Origin: Pontibaca methylaminivorans
GTDB lineage: Bacteria; Pseudomonadota; Alphaproteobacteria; Rhodobacterales; Rhodobacteraceae
DNA: 39,574 bases
NCBI RefSeq assembly: GCF_900156525.1
Contig: NZ_FTPS01000004.1
Location: 1-39,574 of the forward strand
Direction of reading: 5' to 3'
Positions 8,700 to 17,192 of the stretch are shown piece by piece. How positions within the stretch are numbered: position 1 is the stretch's first letter; each line of letters begins with the position of its first letter. The notes under the pieces are model-generated. The model did no database searches and was not told where the DNA came from. It worked only from the letters and a program-made list of their open reading frames with translations. A program made the translations under genes and the position numbers.

Positions 8700-9240
8700 G
8701 CTCGGCCTCGATCCATTTCTCGAACAGGCGGACGCCGCGCCTGCGCTGCTCGTCCACCACCCCCTGCAGGAAGCGGCGCAGATTCGGCAGCGTCTGACGC
8801 AACTCGGTGATCGCCCCCCAATGGAGCTTCATCAGATCGACCCGGCCGCGGTTGGCAGCGAGCGCCACCTGGTTCACATTGACCCCGATCTTGCGCAGTT
8901 CGCCGTGAACCTCCTCGAGCCGTGCCGCCACCAGGGGATCAAACTCCAGTATTCCCGAAGAAGCCCGCACCAGGGCACGGAGCGCATCGGAGTTCGAGCG
9001 GAAGTCATGCCGTGTCTTCAGCCGCTCAAGCGCCTCGGCCTCGGTTGCTGACAGGCGTACCGCTACGGCCTTGCCGCGGGTTGCGGAGACACCGCGGGTG
9101 ATCCTCTTACCAGCCTTGAGCCGATCGATGGTCCGCCGAGACACGTTGAAGGCTTCCGCTACGGTCTGGATGGTATCTCCTTCCATGAGCTGCTGCAGTG
9201 CCAAATCGCGTTCAACTGCCGTCAGCTTCTTCATGCTCAT
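8692..9240 (-). CDS. mobC: MobC-like relaxosome accessory protein with N-terminal HTH
   Basis: A 182-residue protein. Residues about 20-45 form a helix-turn-helix (TIQTVAEAFNVSRRTIDRLK). Residues 55-175 are a MobC/ribbon-helix-helix domain with KAVAVRLSATEAEALERLK, LRKIGVNVNQVALAANRG and LPNLRRFLQGVVDEQ. MobC proteins bind near oriT and help the relaxase open the strands. Overlap with the relaxase gene indicates one operon. The start at 9240 (MSMKK) and a second ATG at 9234 are both possible. The HTH probably recognises repeats in the region just upstream (9265-9366). Confidence 0.85.
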   Translation of the reverse strand: MSMKKLTAVERDLALQQLMEGDTIQTVAEAFNVSRRTIDRLKAGKRITRGVSATRGKAVAVRLSATEAEALERLKTRHDFRSNSDALRALVRASSGILEFDPLVAARLEEVHGELRKIGVNVNQVALAANRGRVDLMKLHWGAITELRQTLPNLRRFLQGVVDEQRRRGVRLFEKWIEAERG

Positions 9241-9690
9241 CTGCTCCGCCTCACTGTCGCATTCGTAAACTTTTTACATTTCCTGCCAAGGCTACCAAGG
9301 CTACACTAACTTTTTACCTCACATCGTCAACCAGTCGTCAAAACTACGGTGTCGCCCAGGGCGACAAGGCAGCTTTTGCCGCGCCGCGAGATCGACCCGC
9401 CTTCGGCTGGCTCACCTCCGGCGCGAAGGTTTTTCTGTCCATAGAATCCGCCACGCATCCTTATCCTGGCCAGTCAAGGGGCAAGCGTCGCGCGCGCCGT
9501 CGTCTCGGCGGGCCCGTGTCCTCGGCTGCGCCTGCGGGCCGCGCCACTCCGCCTGCCCGACCCCTCTGACAGTCCCGGCCGAGGCCGAGACCGCGGACCG
9601 GGCTGCGCCCACCCGCTCTGCCGCCAGAAAGGCATGGGCCTTTCAGGTGTCAAAACCGGATGGTTCACCCACAGGCGGATGAGGTTCGGG
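9241..9690. other. Candidate oriT / relaxosome binding region upstream of mobC
   Basis: No gene is convincing here. The segment next to mobC contains a direct repeat AACTTTTTAC (9268-9277 and 9308-9317), a repeated CAAGGCTAC (about 9287-9304), and a perfect 17-bp inverted repeat TGTCGCCC-A-GGGCGACA at 9350-9366. It is locally AT-richer than its surroundings. Iterated repeats plus a palindrome immediately upstream of mobC-relaxase are the usual place and shape of an origin of transfer. Assignment is by context and pattern only. From 9370 to 9690 I see GC-rich sequence without further structure. Confidence 0.45.
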
Positions 9691-9906
9691 ATGGTGAAGT
9701 CGGGTGGAAAGACCATCAGGAAAGAGAAGAGACTGTTCGTGCGTCGCATCGCCACGATCGTCGACAGCGATACGGGCAGAGCCGTCGGCTCCCAGGTGGA
9801 GTGGAATACCGGTGAGAGGCGTCGGATCTGGCATGGCGAGAAAGCCGTGCGCTACACCTTGCAGCCCTGTGCCAAGGTACCCGATTGGCCGCGCCAGAGG
9901 AGATAG
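9691..9906 (+). CDS. Small unrecognised basic protein
   Basis: ATG 9691 is preceded by GAGG at a good distance and gives 71 residues beginning MVKSGGKTIRKEKRLFVRRI, continuing ATIVDSDTGRAVGSQVEWNT and RIWHGEKAVRYTLQ. The alternation of charged and hydrophobic residues looks like a small beta-rich protein, and third codon positions are GC-rich as in real genes here. An earlier start at 9634 would add 19 residues but has a worse ribosome site. No family is recognised. It lies between the mob region and hicAB. Confidence 0.4.
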   Translation: MVKSGGKTIRKEKRLFVRRIATIVDSDTGRAVGSQVEWNTGERRRIWHGEKAVRYTLQPCAKVPDWPRQRR

Positions 9907-10042
9907 CGCCAGTGCACAAACCTCGACCTGATGCGACAGGTGCGCAGGGTCGGGAACTCTGGCCAGAAGGGTAGGGTGCAACAGTTATGGCAATGAAGCA
10001 GGTCACAGGTTGTAGCGAAGTCATGACCAGCAATACAAGTGC

Positions 10043-10070
10043 TTGCAAAATATGCTAGCAGACCTAATGT
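10043..10070 (+). promoter_or_regulatory. Candidate hicAB promoter with palindrome
   Basis: TTGCAA (10043-10048), a 16-bp spacer and TAATGT (10065-10070) form a plausible sigma-70 promoter ending 6 bp before the hicA start. The spacer includes the perfect palindrome TGCTAGCA (10052-10059), a good candidate for the HicB operator because HicB antitoxins repress their own promoter. Confidence 0.5.
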
Positions 10071-10076
10071 ATCCGG

Positions 10077-10331
10077 ATGAACAGCAAGCAGCGTAAAGCC
10101 CTCACCGCCATCTTCACGGACCCGGTGTCCGGCACCATCGAGTGGGCGGCGATCGAGAACCTGCTTCTCGCTGTCGGTTGCAGGGTCATCGAGGGCAGCG
10201 GTTCTCGGGTCCGCTTCGAGAAGGATGACGAAATCGAGAGCTTTCATCGTCCGCACCCTGCCAAGGAAGCAAAACGCTATCAGGTGCGCGCGGCCCGCGA
10301 GTTCCTGATCCGCCTGGGGATCGAGCCATGA
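10077..10331 (+). CDS. hicA: HicA-type mRNA interferase toxin
   Basis: An 84-residue protein of the HicA family (double-stranded-RNA-binding-like fold). It has the usual N-terminal helix (NSKQRKALTAIFTDP), the strand GTIEWAAIENLLLAVGCRV, the loop EGSGSRVRFEKDDEIESFHR, where the conserved His sits in FHRPHP, and a C-terminal helix with QVRAAREFLIRLGIEP. HicA cleaves mRNA independently of the ribosome until bound by HicB. The stop overlaps the hicB start (ATGA). The module is intact and probably stabilised the former plasmid. Confidence 0.9.
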   Translation: MNSKQRKALTAIFTDPVSGTIEWAAIENLLLAVGCRVIEGSGSRVRFEKDDEIESFHRPHPAKEAKRYQVRAAREFLIRLGIEP

Positions 10332-10660
10332 GCAATGTGATGACTTACAAGGGCTACTCGGCCCGTATCGAATATGATGACGAGGACAGCATCCTGTTCG
10401 GCCAGATCGCCGGCATCCGTGATGGTGTCGGGTTTCATGCCGATACTGTCGGAGGGCTGCGAGCAGCCTTTCATGAAGCGGTTGATGACTATCTCGAAAC
10501 CTGCACCAAGGTGGGCAAGGAACCACAGAAGCCCTATTCGGGCAAGGTCATGTTCCGGGTCAGTCCAGAGCTGCATCGCAAGGCGGCTCTGGCTGCCGAG
10601 CTGGCCGGGAAGAGCCTCAACCAGTGGGCTGAGGAAGCCTTGGCTCGCGCCGTAAAATAG
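10328..10660 (+). CDS. hicB: HicB antitoxin
   Basis: A 110-residue antitoxin. The partially degraded RNase-H-like HicB domain occupies residues about 5-65 (YKGYSARIEYDDEDSILFGQ, GIRDGVGFHADTVGGLRAAF, HEAVDDYLETC). The C-terminus is a ribbon-helix-helix DNA-binding segment (KVMFRVSPELHRKAALAAEL, AGKSLNQWAEEALARA). It neutralises HicA and autorepresses the operon. Start by ATGA overlap with hicA. A short GCCGC-TCAT-GCGGC hairpin (10663-10676) follows the stop but lacks a T-run. Confidence 0.92.
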   Translation: MSNVMTYKGYSARIEYDDEDSILFGQIAGIRDGVGFHADTVGGLRAAFHEAVDDYLETCTKVGKEPQKPYSGKVMFRVSPELHRKAALAAELAGKSLNQWAEEALARAVK

Positions 10661-10772
10661 GGGCCGCTCATGCGGCAGACAGAGCAAATCTGCGTTCAGC
10701 TTCGGCCAGTGTGGCGCAGATGATCGGCAGGTCAGCGGGATCGTCGCGCAGTTCATAGTGCAGGATGCAGGA

Positions 10773-11135
10773 TCATGGCGCGAGCCTTCCGGTGCGGATG
10801 AAGTGTTCGGGGTTGCGCTCGACCATCTGGCATTCGCCCATTGTGTGGCCGTGCCTCAGGCATTTCGCCCGCAGCGCGGCCCGGTTCCCGGCGCTCCATT
10901 TCGATGCGGGGCGGCAGGCATAGGCGTAAGTGTAAAGATGCGTCTCCCAATAGTTGCGGATCTTCGGCCCAGACCCTTGGCGCCGCGTCTCGATCTTTCC
11001 AGGGATGACGAAAGGTCCGACTGTGGAACCGGGCTGCGCCTTGGCCCTGATCTCGGCCAGCAACTCGTTCTGGCGTTTGAGGCTCACGCCTTTTTGGGTC
11101 CACAGTTCACGCAAGAGGGTTTCGCTGTCGCTCAT
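10773..11135 (-). CDS. Unrecognised protein adjoining the virB6 fragment
   Basis: From ATG 11135 (or 11141) the minus strand gives 120 residues: SDSETLLRELWTQKGVSLKR, NELLAEIRAKAQPGSTVGPF, IRNYWETHLYTYAYACRPAS, LRAKCLRHGHTMGECQMVER. The composition is protein-like, with several Tyr/His/Cys residues, and the N-terminus looks natural. No family is recognised. It starts right at the point where virB6 homology begins on the other strand, so it borders an old deletion or insertion junction and may have lost its own upstream region. Immediately downstream (10675-10772) another minus frame reads LHYELRDDPADLPIICATLA and RRFALSAA before a stop, possibly the tail of a second gene. Confidence 0.4.
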   Translation of the reverse strand: MSDSETLLRELWTQKGVSLKRQNELLAEIRAKAQPGSTVGPFVIPGKIETRRQGSGPKIRNYWETHLYTYAYACRPASKWSAGNRAALRAKCLRHGHTMGECQMVERNPEHFIRTGRLAP

Positions 11136-11587
11136 GGTCATGTCTCGTGCTGGTGTTCCTGTTTGCGCGATCATGGACCAATTTTGGCGTGATCTATGAT
11201 GCCCTGTCTTCGGCGAGCGGCAATCTTGCCATGAGCTTCTTTGACAATGGCGCGTCGTCACCAGCCGCGGCCATGGATCAGTTTGCCGATCAGATGTCCG
11301 ATGTGGCGGACGGCGCGGCACGCTCGGTCAGCTCAATCGCGCGCGGCATGATTTCCGCGCTCCTGTTTATGGTAATCGCACTGTTGATGGCGGCCTATGT
11401 GCTGATCGTCGGCTTCTCCAAGATCATGATCGCCTTCCTGCTAGGCGTGGCGCCGCTGGCAATGATCGCAACGATCTTTGATCGCACCAAGAACCTGTTC
11501 GAGGCGTGGCTGACCTCTTTCGTGGGCTACCTGCTCTATGCAGAATGTCCTGATCCCGCGTGGATCAAAACTCTTTGGGCGCTATAG
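11135..11587 (+). pseudogene. virB6: VirB6/TrbL inner-membrane channel protein, internal fragment
   Basis: The frame reads LVLVFLFARSWTNFGVIYDA, NLAMSFFDNGASSPAAAMDQ, then strong membrane helices GMISALLFMVIALLMAAYVL and KIMIAFLLGVAPLAMIATIF, and EAWLTSFVGYLLY. This is the central part of a VirB6/TrbL-type T4SS protein (normally 300 or more residues). At about 11535 homology jumps to VirB10 in another frame, and the VirB6 frame ends by chance at 11587. Both ends of the gene are lost. Confidence 0.8.
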
Positions 11588-11978
11588 TTCCGGTATCGAG
11601 AAAGGCCAGCGGCGCATCTTGGTGGCCTGGGACCGAGTGGTGACCCCCGGTGGGGAGTCTGCCACGTTGGCAGCCTATGGCACCGACCGTGTTGGCCGCA
11701 CGGGCGTGACCGGCCGCGTCAACACCCATGCGCTCTCGCGCTTCGGGGCTGCTGCGGCGGTCTCGCTCATCAACGCTGTGCCGACATTGGCGGCGGCTTC
11801 GATCGACAGGAACCGCTCGGCTGATGTCTCGCGCAATACGGCCGTCAACATCGGCAATGATGCAAGCGATGTGATCGGTTCCATCATGAAGGATTACATC
11901 GACGTGCCGCCGACGATCAGCGTCGATCAGGGCGCGGTGGTCATGGTCATGGTGAATGCGGACGTCGAGATGTTCTGA
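11536..11978 (+). pseudogene. virB10: VirB10 C-terminal domain fragment
   Basis: A 146-codon segment reading NVLIPRGSKLFGRYSSGIEK, GQRRILVAWDRVVTPGG, RVGRTGVTGRVNTHALSRFG, AAAAVSLINAVPTLAAA and ending NADVEMF. This is the conserved C-terminal domain of VirB10/TrbI, which forms the outer-membrane core of T4SS. The N-terminal cytoplasmic tail, transmembrane helix and proline-rich linker (about 230-300 residues) are absent, as are the genes for VirB7, VirB8 and VirB9 that normally lie between virB6 and virB10. The ATG at 11538 is fortuitous. The stop overlaps the virB11 start (TGATG), preserving the original junction. Confidence 0.82.
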
Positions 11979-12405
11979 TGGCGGTGCGTGACTACCTCGA
12001 GAGCAAGCTGCGTGTTCTGGAGCCGCTGATTGCGGCCGAAGACATGATCGAGGTGGCGGTGAACGGGGACGGGCGCATCTGGACCGAGCGTGCGGGGGAA
12101 AGTCACATGGCGCTCTCGGATCTGCACATGACACCCACCGATGCCCGTGACCTTGCCGGTGTGATTGCGAACCGCCAGCAGCTGAGCCTGACCAGCGATA
12201 CGCCGGGGATTTCGACCACCATCGAGTTTGCCGGCGCGACCTTGCGTTGTCAGGCAATTATTCCGCCGGCATCCGCCTCCGGTACGGTGATCGCATTCCG
12301 GGTGTTTCGTCGCCGCCCCGCGGAGCATTCACCGAAACATTTCGGCTTTCTGCGCGATCAGGCGACCTCGCTTGAAGACGAGCGCATCGCGCAGCTGCGC
12401 GAAAT
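11978..12405 (+). pseudogene. virB11: VirB11 ATPase, N-terminal domain only
   Basis: Starting at ATG 11978: AVRDYLESKLRVLEPLIAAE, MIEVAVNGDGRIWTERAG, LAGVIANRQQLSLTSDTPGI, GTVIAFRVFRRRPAEHSPKH and LEDERIAQLREIR. This is the N-terminal domain of VirB11-type hexameric ATPases. At about 12405 homology ends before the Walker A motif and the sequence becomes an antisense IS5-family relic. The chance ORF runs on to 12496. The loss of the ATPase core makes it non-functional and was probably IS-mediated. Confidence 0.82.
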
Positions 12406-12479
12406 CCGCTGTTTGGCGGTTGAGAATGACGATGCAGTCGCTGACGGTCCAGTGGCGACAGTGTGCAGTTATGTTCATG
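12405..12479 (-). mobile_element. IS5-family relic, downstream piece (split by IS66)
   Basis: Read on the minus strand, this stretch gives LHTVATGPSATASSFSTAKQ followed by RIS, weakly matching the LHAV...SFFMTAGQVS region of IS427-group IS5 transposases. If the IS66 element is removed together with one target copy, it continues directly from the larger relic piece at 15613-15890. Several frame changes are needed, so the copy is old. Confidence 0.45.
12472..12479. repeat. Target-site duplication of IS66, left copy (TGTTCATG)
   Basis: TGTTCATG directly abuts the left end of the IS66 element and is repeated exactly at 15613-15620. Eight bp is the duplication length known for the IS66 family, so the copies define both ends of the insertion. 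Confidence 0.9.
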
Positions 12480-12516
12480 GTAACCATCCGGCGTAGGCCG
12501 CGGTCCTTGGCGTCTC

Positions 12517-13110
12517 TCAGATCGTAGCCTTGGGTTTGCGAGGCTGCGGGGTCCATTTTTTCGCAAGCCGCTCGAAGCGTTCAATGATGGTCTCGGCCCC
12601 GGCATCCTCGACGTCGAAGTCCCCGCCCGACCAGCGGACCATGTCCTCGTGCTGCTCGTGATCGGGATCGGCGAGGGCTTCGAGGAACTCCTCGTAGCCC
12701 CAGGCGCCGCCGACGTCCTCGGGGGGGCAGGCCCCCGTGGCCTTCAGCAGCCGCGGATAGGTCACGCCCTGGATGGCCTCGTTGACCCGTTCGATCCGAA
12801 TGCTGTGGTCCCAGTCATCGCCGAAGTCATAGATATACTGGATCGTCCTGGTGGCGGTCTGGTCGAGCAGCTTTTCCAGGGTCATCTTCTTCGCGTCCAT
12901 GGGGCCGTCGTAGAACCCGTCCGGGTCGGGCATGCCCCAACCGGTATCATCCACCCGGAATTCGTAGAGATGGGTGTCGGTCCAACCCATGGCCGCTTGG
13001 ATGACCTCATGCAGCCGGTCGAGCCTGATCTTCAGCGGCACCTCGATGTGGCGCATCGGCATTGGCTCGACGTCGTTCAGAATGATCCGGAGGCGGGCGA
13101 TCAGGGTCAT
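12517..13110 (-). CDS. Plasmid pRiA4b ORF-3 family protein, IS66 passenger
   Basis: A 197-residue acidic protein with the family hallmarks: IEVPLKIRLDRLHEVIQAAM, GWTDTHLYEFRV, the central IQYIYDFGDDWDHSIRIE and the Cys-containing CPPEDVGGAWGYEEFLEA. The biochemical function of this family is unknown to me. The start ATG (13108-13110) overlaps the tnpC stop (ATGA), so it is translationally coupled to the transposase. The stop lies 37 bp inside the IS end. It therefore moves with the element and is not a host gene hit by it. A role in transposition, target choice or control is possible but only inferred. Confidence 0.9.
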   Translation of the reverse strand: MTLIARLRIILNDVEPMPMRHIEVPLKIRLDRLHEVIQAAMGWTDTHLYEFRVDDTGWGMPDPDGFYDGPMDAKKMTLEKLLDQTATRTIQYIYDFGDDWDHSIRIERVNEAIQGVTYPRLLKATGACPPEDVGGAWGYEEFLEALADPDHEQHEDMVRWSGGDFDVEDAGAETIIERFERLAKKWTPQPRKPKATI

Positions 13111-14732
13111 GCGGCCATCCTTTGCGGTATTGCTGCCCAATTCCACGGCATGAGGTCCGGCACCCGCGATAGCGTCGTTTCGGGCAACCGGGCCAGTATA
13201 TCGGCGAGCCAGGCCTGAGGATCGACATCATTCATCTTGGCGGTGACGATCAGGGAATACATGAAGGCGGCGCGGTCACCGCCGCGCTCGGAGCCGGCGA
13301 AGAGCCAGGACTTGCGGCCAAGCGCGACACCGCGCAGCGCCCGCTCTGCGGCGTTGTTTGAGAGACATAGCCTGCCGTCCTTGAGGAACCCGGTGAAGGC
13401 TGGCCAGCGCTCCGCCTTGAACATGTAGTCGATCGCCTTGGCGACCGGGTTGTGCTTCGACAGCCGGTCGCGCTCGGCACGCAGCCAGCCATGAAGTTCC
13501 TCGACCAGAGGGCGGGACAGCTGGTGCCTGGCCACCTGACGGTCTGCAGCCGTCAGCCCGTTGATACCGCGCTCAATGTCGAAGATCGCGTCGATCCTCG
13601 CCACCGCCTCCAGTGCGACGGGGGAGATGTCATGGGCGGGCTTTCCCTTCCGGGCGTTCCCCTTGATGTCGGCGAGCTCGAAGAACTTGCGCCGGGCATG
13701 GCTCCAGCAGAGCGCAGACTCGACGGGACCCGGATCACGGTCGGCGCGGTAGAGGTCGTTGTAACCGCCATAGGCATCGACTTGCAGGATGCCCTGCCAG
13801 CCGGCGAGATGCCGGTTCGGGTTGGCCATGCCGCGGTCGCGGGAGAAGTAGAACAGCGCGGCAGGCGGCGTACCGCCCGCGAAGGGTCTGTCGTCGCGGA
13901 CATAGGTCCAGAGCCGCGCGGTCTTCGTCCCGCCCCGGGCCAAGAGCGGCACCGTGGTGTCGTCGCCGTGCAGCCGCTCGGCGGCCAGGACATGGGCCCT
14001 GATCAGCGCATGGATCGGCTCCAGTGCCTCGGTGCAGGCGCCGACCTGGTCAGCCAGGGTGGACAGGCTGACCTCGACACCTTCTTTGGCGTAGCGCTCG
14101 ACCTGCCTGTTCAGCGGCTGATGCTGGCCGAACTTCTCGAACAGGATCATCGCCAGCAGGTTGGGCCCAGCCCAACCGCGGGGCGTGGGATGGAACGGCG
14201 CTGGCGGCTGGCTGATCTTCTCGCACGCCCGGCAGGTGAACTTCTCGCGGACCGTCTGGATCACCTTCCACTGCCGGGGAATGACCTCGAGCGTCTCGGT
14301 GATATCCTCGCCCATCTTCACGATGCGATCCGAGCCACAGCAGGAACAGGCCGTGGGCGCCGAGATCACCACGCGCTCGCGCGGCAGATGCTCCGGGAAG
14401 GGTTTGCGGGCCGGGCGGCGACGTTTGAGCCCCGGGGCTGACGTGGTCTTCACTACCTTCTCGGCGGCAATCTCGTCTTCGGTGGCTGCGGCCTCGAGTT
14501 CCTCGAGCTGCAATTCCATCTGGTCGATCAGGCGGACGCGGCGCTCGGATCTGTGGCCATATTGTTCGCGCCGGAGCTTGGCGATCTCGAGCCGGAGATG
14601 CTTGATCATCGCTTCCGAGGCCGAGACCACCGCCCGGGTCTGCGCCAGCTCGCTCTCGGCGGCCTCGGCACGGGCCTCCGAGGCCGCAAGCGCGGCGCGC
14701 AATCTGGCGAACTCGGAGGCGGCATCTGACAT
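13107..14732 (-). CDS. tnpC: IS66 transposase TnpC
   Basis: A 541-residue DDE transposase. A coiled-coil-like N-terminus (about residues 1-80) is followed by the IS66 zinc-finger segment with CSCCGSDR and CRACEK (residues about 135-185). The catalytic core has LHGDDTTVPLL (first Asp near 256), VDAYGGYNDLY (second Asp near 318) and LSNNAAERALRGVALGRKSW (Glu near 462). The length is normal (usually 500-540). It catalyses excision and insertion with 8-bp target duplication. The gene starts 60 bp after tnpB and its stop is coupled to the passenger gene. Confidence 0.96.
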   Translation of the reverse strand: MSDAASEFARLRAALAASEARAEAAESELAQTRAVVSASEAMIKHLRLEIAKLRREQYGHRSERRVRLIDQMELQLEELEAAATEDEIAAEKVVKTTSAPGLKRRRPARKPFPEHLPRERVVISAPTACSCCGSDRIVKMGEDITETLEVIPRQWKVIQTVREKFTCRACEKISQPPAPFHPTPRGWAGPNLLAMILFEKFGQHQPLNRQVERYAKEGVEVSLSTLADQVGACTEALEPIHALIRAHVLAAERLHGDDTTVPLLARGGTKTARLWTYVRDDRPFAGGTPPAALFYFSRDRGMANPNRHLAGWQGILQVDAYGGYNDLYRADRDPGPVESALCWSHARRKFFELADIKGNARKGKPAHDISPVALEAVARIDAIFDIERGINGLTAADRQVARHQLSRPLVEELHGWLRAERDRLSKHNPVAKAIDYMFKAERWPAFTGFLKDGRLCLSNNAAERALRGVALGRKSWLFAGSERGGDRAAFMYSLIVTAKMNDVDPQAWLADILARLPETTLSRVPDLMPWNWAAIPQRMAA

Positions 14733-14792
14733 GGCCGAAACCTACCATGCAGACATCGGAAAGCCCATGAAAATATGGCCGACGAGGCAAAA

Positions 14793-15143
14793 TTATCCCG
14801 CCTTTGCAGGGCGTTGCGTCCAGCGCGGATTGCGCCAATCGATCCCCTCCAGGAGATGGCCGAGCTGGGCTGCGGATATCTGCACCGCTTCACCACTTCC
14901 GCTGGTTGGCCAGATGAACTTTCCCGCTTCGAGCCGCTTCAGATAAAGCGACATGCCGACCCCGTCGTGCCAAAGCAATTTTACCAAGTCGCCCTTGCGC
15001 CCTCGGAAACAAAATATTTCCCCGACATGCGGATCGCGCCCGAGCCCCTCCTGCACCTGAAGCGCCAGCGTGTTCATGCCCCGCCGCATGTCGGTGACCC
15101 CACCGGCAATCCATACGCGCACCCCCGCCGGGAAGGCGATCAT
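14793..15143 (-). CDS. tnpB: IS66 accessory protein TnpB
   Basis: A 116-residue protein with the conserved IS66 Orf2 sequence: VRVWIAGGVTDMRRGMNTLA, FCFRGRKGDLVKLLWHDGVG and MSLYLKRLEAGKFIWP. Its exact role is unclear, but in IS66-type elements it is needed for efficient transposition together with TnpA. The start overlaps the tnpA stop (ATGA at 15140-15143). Confidence 0.95.
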   Translation of the reverse strand: MIAFPAGVRVWIAGGVTDMRRGMNTLALQVQEGLGRDPHVGEIFCFRGRKGDLVKLLWHDGVGMSLYLKRLEAGKFIWPTSGSGEAVQISAAQLGHLLEGIDWRNPRWTQRPAKAG

Positions 15144-15553
15144 CGGCCTTCCAGGGCCGGCAGCAGCCGCGCCAAAACCTCTGGCTCCACCGACGAAGGG
15201 ACGAGAAGCCGTCGCCCGTTCCTCAGCACGATCTCGAGCTGGACATCAGGCCTGTTGCGCGGTGTCTCCCGTGCGGTCGCGGGCACGGTCGCAGGTGCCA
15301 TGGGCGAAACCGCCAGCGGGATGAATGAAGGCGGCGTCTCGACGCCAAGTTCGCCAGCGCGATACTGGCGCCGCCATATCGTCAGCAGAGAGCGAGATAC
15401 GCCATGCCGCCGCGCCGTCGCGGTCACCTGGCGATGCCCCAGGAAGCTCTCCTCCACAATCGCGATCTTGTCGCCATCGCTCCAGTGACGACGACGCGGC
15501 ACATCCGCGGCAGAGAGGACTTCAATCTCGGGTCTGAACTTATGGTCGGCCAT
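15140..15553 (-). CDS. tnpA: IS66 accessory protein TnpA (HTH)
   Basis: A 137-residue protein. An N-terminal helix-turn-helix of the transposase_8 type (about residues 22-65: WSDGDKIAIVEESFLGHRQV, TATARRHGVSRSLLTIWRRQ) is followed by a Pro/Ala-rich linker and the conserved VQLEIVLRNGRRLLVPSSVE. It probably binds DNA at the element ends. It is the first gene of the IS operon. About 60 bp separate its start from the IS end at 15612. Confidence 0.93.
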   Translation of the reverse strand: MADHKFRPEIEVLSAADVPRRRHWSDGDKIAIVEESFLGHRQVTATARRHGVSRSLLTIWRRQYRAGELGVETPPSFIPLAVSPMAPATVPATARETPRNRPDVQLEIVLRNGRRLLVPSSVEPEVLARLLPALEGR

Positions 15554-15612
15554 AAAGTCGGACTTAGCACCGACGCTGAAACCCCGTCAGACGGCCTCCA
15601 CCGTAGGCATAC

Positions 15613-17047
<1,435 letters not shown>

Positions 17048-17192
17048 GGGGCCGTGGCGCGCTTCGCGGTTCCTGCTGGAGGCGGAGCGCCGCGTGGCTT
17101 ATGTGGGGAAACTGGTGCAGGATGCGGATAAGCTGCGGGCGAGTAGCGACGCGTTCTCTCGCGCAGCAGCAGGCTTTCGGGAGGCTTTGCGG

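Larger units (their letters stand above)
12480..15612 (-). mobile_element. Complete IS66-family element (3133 bp) with passenger gene
   Basis: The ends are imperfect inverted repeats beginning GTA: GTAACCATCCGGCGTAGGCC on the left and GTATGCCTACGGTGGAGGCC read inward from 15612; about 15 of the first 21 positions agree. An exact 8-bp duplication TGTTCATG flanks the element. On the minus strand it contains tnpA, tnpB and tnpC in the normal IS66 order, plus a fourth gene coupled to tnpC and ending 37 bp from the left end. All four genes are open, so the insertion looks recent and possibly active. It sits inside an older IS5-family relic. Confidence 0.93.

Noticed and set aside
7404-8810. 468-codon plus frame opposite the relaxase gene
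   Set aside because: The minus strand carries the relaxase HPHVHIVVN motif and operon overlap with mobC; the plus frame has no features.
12329-12556. Minus ORF starting MNITAHCRHWTVSDCIVILN-like in the virB11/IS66 border
   Set aside because: Its frame runs across the IS end and into antisense virB11. The adjacent frame fits an IS5 transposase relic better.
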